Assembly: GCA_017939025.1 (NCBI GenBank)
Contig: JAGBAI010000052.1
Location: 1-23,113 of the forward strand
Reading direction: 5' to 3'
DNA length: 23,113 nt
From: Oscillospiraceae bacterium
GTDB taxonomy: Bacteria > Bacillota_A > Clostridia > Oscillospirales > Oscillospiraceae
In this document: in pieces, positions 22,703 through 23,113 of the stretch
Numbering within the stretch: the stretch's first letter is position 1
Layout: each line of letters begins with the position of its first letter
Program-made: the position numbers and the translations under genes
Notes under the pieces: model-generated
What the model was told of the DNA's origin: nothing
Database searches by the model: none
Seen by the model: the letters and a program-made list of their open reading frames with translations, nothing else

Positions 22703-22752
22703 GGCCCCTTCTCTACAAGAAATCGTAGGGAAGGGGCATGCCCCAACCCTAC
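22703..22752. repeat. REP-like hairpin (family F) after the epimerase gene
   Basis: GTAGGGAAGGGGC at 22725-22737 can pair with GCCCCTTCTCTAC at 22704-22716 (one G-T pair), or with GCCCCAACCCTAC downstream to 22752. It again begins with GTAG. It may double as the transcript end of the epimerase gene, although there is no T-tract. Confidence 0.55.
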
Positions 22753-22764
22753 AATGTATAAAAT

Positions 22765-23113
22765 AGACCCGCTGCATATAGCAGCGGGTCTCAGCTTGTC
22801 GAAAAAGGCCTACGGCCTTTTCCGCCAGTTTTTGCAGTCTGCTGCACGCATTTCGTCGATGCGCCAGATACAACGCTTCGTTTCCCGCATACGGGAAACT
22901 GCGCCTGTATCTGTGCATCTCCTCTCCCCATAAAGCGCGTTCCCGCTTTATGGGGTCCCCTTTCTTTGACGAACAAATTCCACACTTGCAGCCTGAGAAG
23001 TATTTTGTGTCAGGTACACGCCCTGACACAAAATGTTTTAGATTTTGTTTTTCGCTTACGCGAAAAATTCTGCGAAGCTTTTTCTACAGTCTGAGACCCG
23101 CTGCATATAGCAG
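22765..23113. repeat. Non-coding array of strong hairpins with inverted ends (family G), cut by window end
   Basis: I see no gene here. There are six clear hairpins: 22765-22791 (AGACCCGCTGC, loop ATATA), 22803-22821 (AAAAGGCC/GGCCTTTT), 22858-22919 (outer GATGC...GCATC, inner GTTTCCCG/CGGGAAAC), 22926-22955 (12-bp CCCCATAAAGCG stem), 23002-23034 (13-bp ATTTTGTGTCAGG stem) and 23048-23067. The last 35 bases mirror the first: CTCAG and the GACCCGCTGCATATAGCAG palindrome recur in inverted orientation. The element therefore has terminal inverted repeats, and its right end is truncated by the window. Confidence 0.7.

Noticed and set aside
22160..23029. 289-codon minus-strand open frame at the right end
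   Set aside because: Half is antisense to the epimerase gene and half runs through the hairpin array; there is no start signal or domain.

Overview
This window looks like the chromosomal replication-origin region of a Gram-positive Firmicute of the class Clostridia, most likely a gut member of the Oscillospiraceae/Ruminococcaceae. The evidence is the gene order dnaA-dnaN-yaaA-recF-gyrB-gyrA, a remB (DUF370) gene nearby, strong AGGAGG-type ribosome binding sites, and the kind of protein sequences encoded. I cannot name a species from the sequence alone. The window is a mosaic of ordinary housekeeping genes and a very high load of structured intergenic repeats.

Layout. 1-299 is the 3' end of pnp. 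434-1121 holds a terminator and a REP-associated tyrosine transposase gene (RAYT-1) wrapped in its own REP palindromes (family A). 1127-3723, minus strand, carries an IMP dehydrogenase and a YitT-family membrane protein. 3724-4474 is the divergent control region of the YitT gene and dnaA; it holds promoters, two family C REP pairs and the first of six copies of a ~195 bp palindromic element (family D). 4475-14364, plus strand, is the replication block: dnaA, oriC with DnaA boxes, dnaN, yaaA, recF, gyrB, gyrA and rnhA. Family D copies sit between dnaN/yaaA, recF/gyrB and gyrB/gyrA. 14377-14935 is a second RAYT inside its own REP family (B), followed by remB and a dense DnaA-box cluster. 15609-20547, minus strand, is (in transcription order) response regulator, sensor kinase, HtrA protease and acyl-ACP thioesterase, with repeats in every gap. 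20666-22690, plus strand, has uppP and an aldose 1-epimerase-like gene. The last 350 bases are a non-coding array of strong hairpins with inverted ends that runs off the window.

How the genes fit together. dnaA and oriC initiate replication, dnaN, recF and gyrBA serve the fork, and rnhA removes RNA:DNA hybrids. The two-component pair with HtrA, and uppP beside it, looks like an envelope-stress and cell-wall module. The thioesterase could feed lipid metabolism.

The most unusual feature is the repeat ecology. At least four REP-like families have different stems but the same 5' GTAG. Two of them are paired with a resident RAYT gene. REP pairs lie just downstream of the predicted promoters of the YitT gene, dnaA and uppP. 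The six family D elements interrupt operons that are usually tightly packed, and they carry side hairpins whose sequence changes between copies while the hairpin is kept. A second DnaA-box cluster downstream of remB is at least as dense as the one in the dnaA-dnaN gap. All calls come from reading the sequence; no database search was run.
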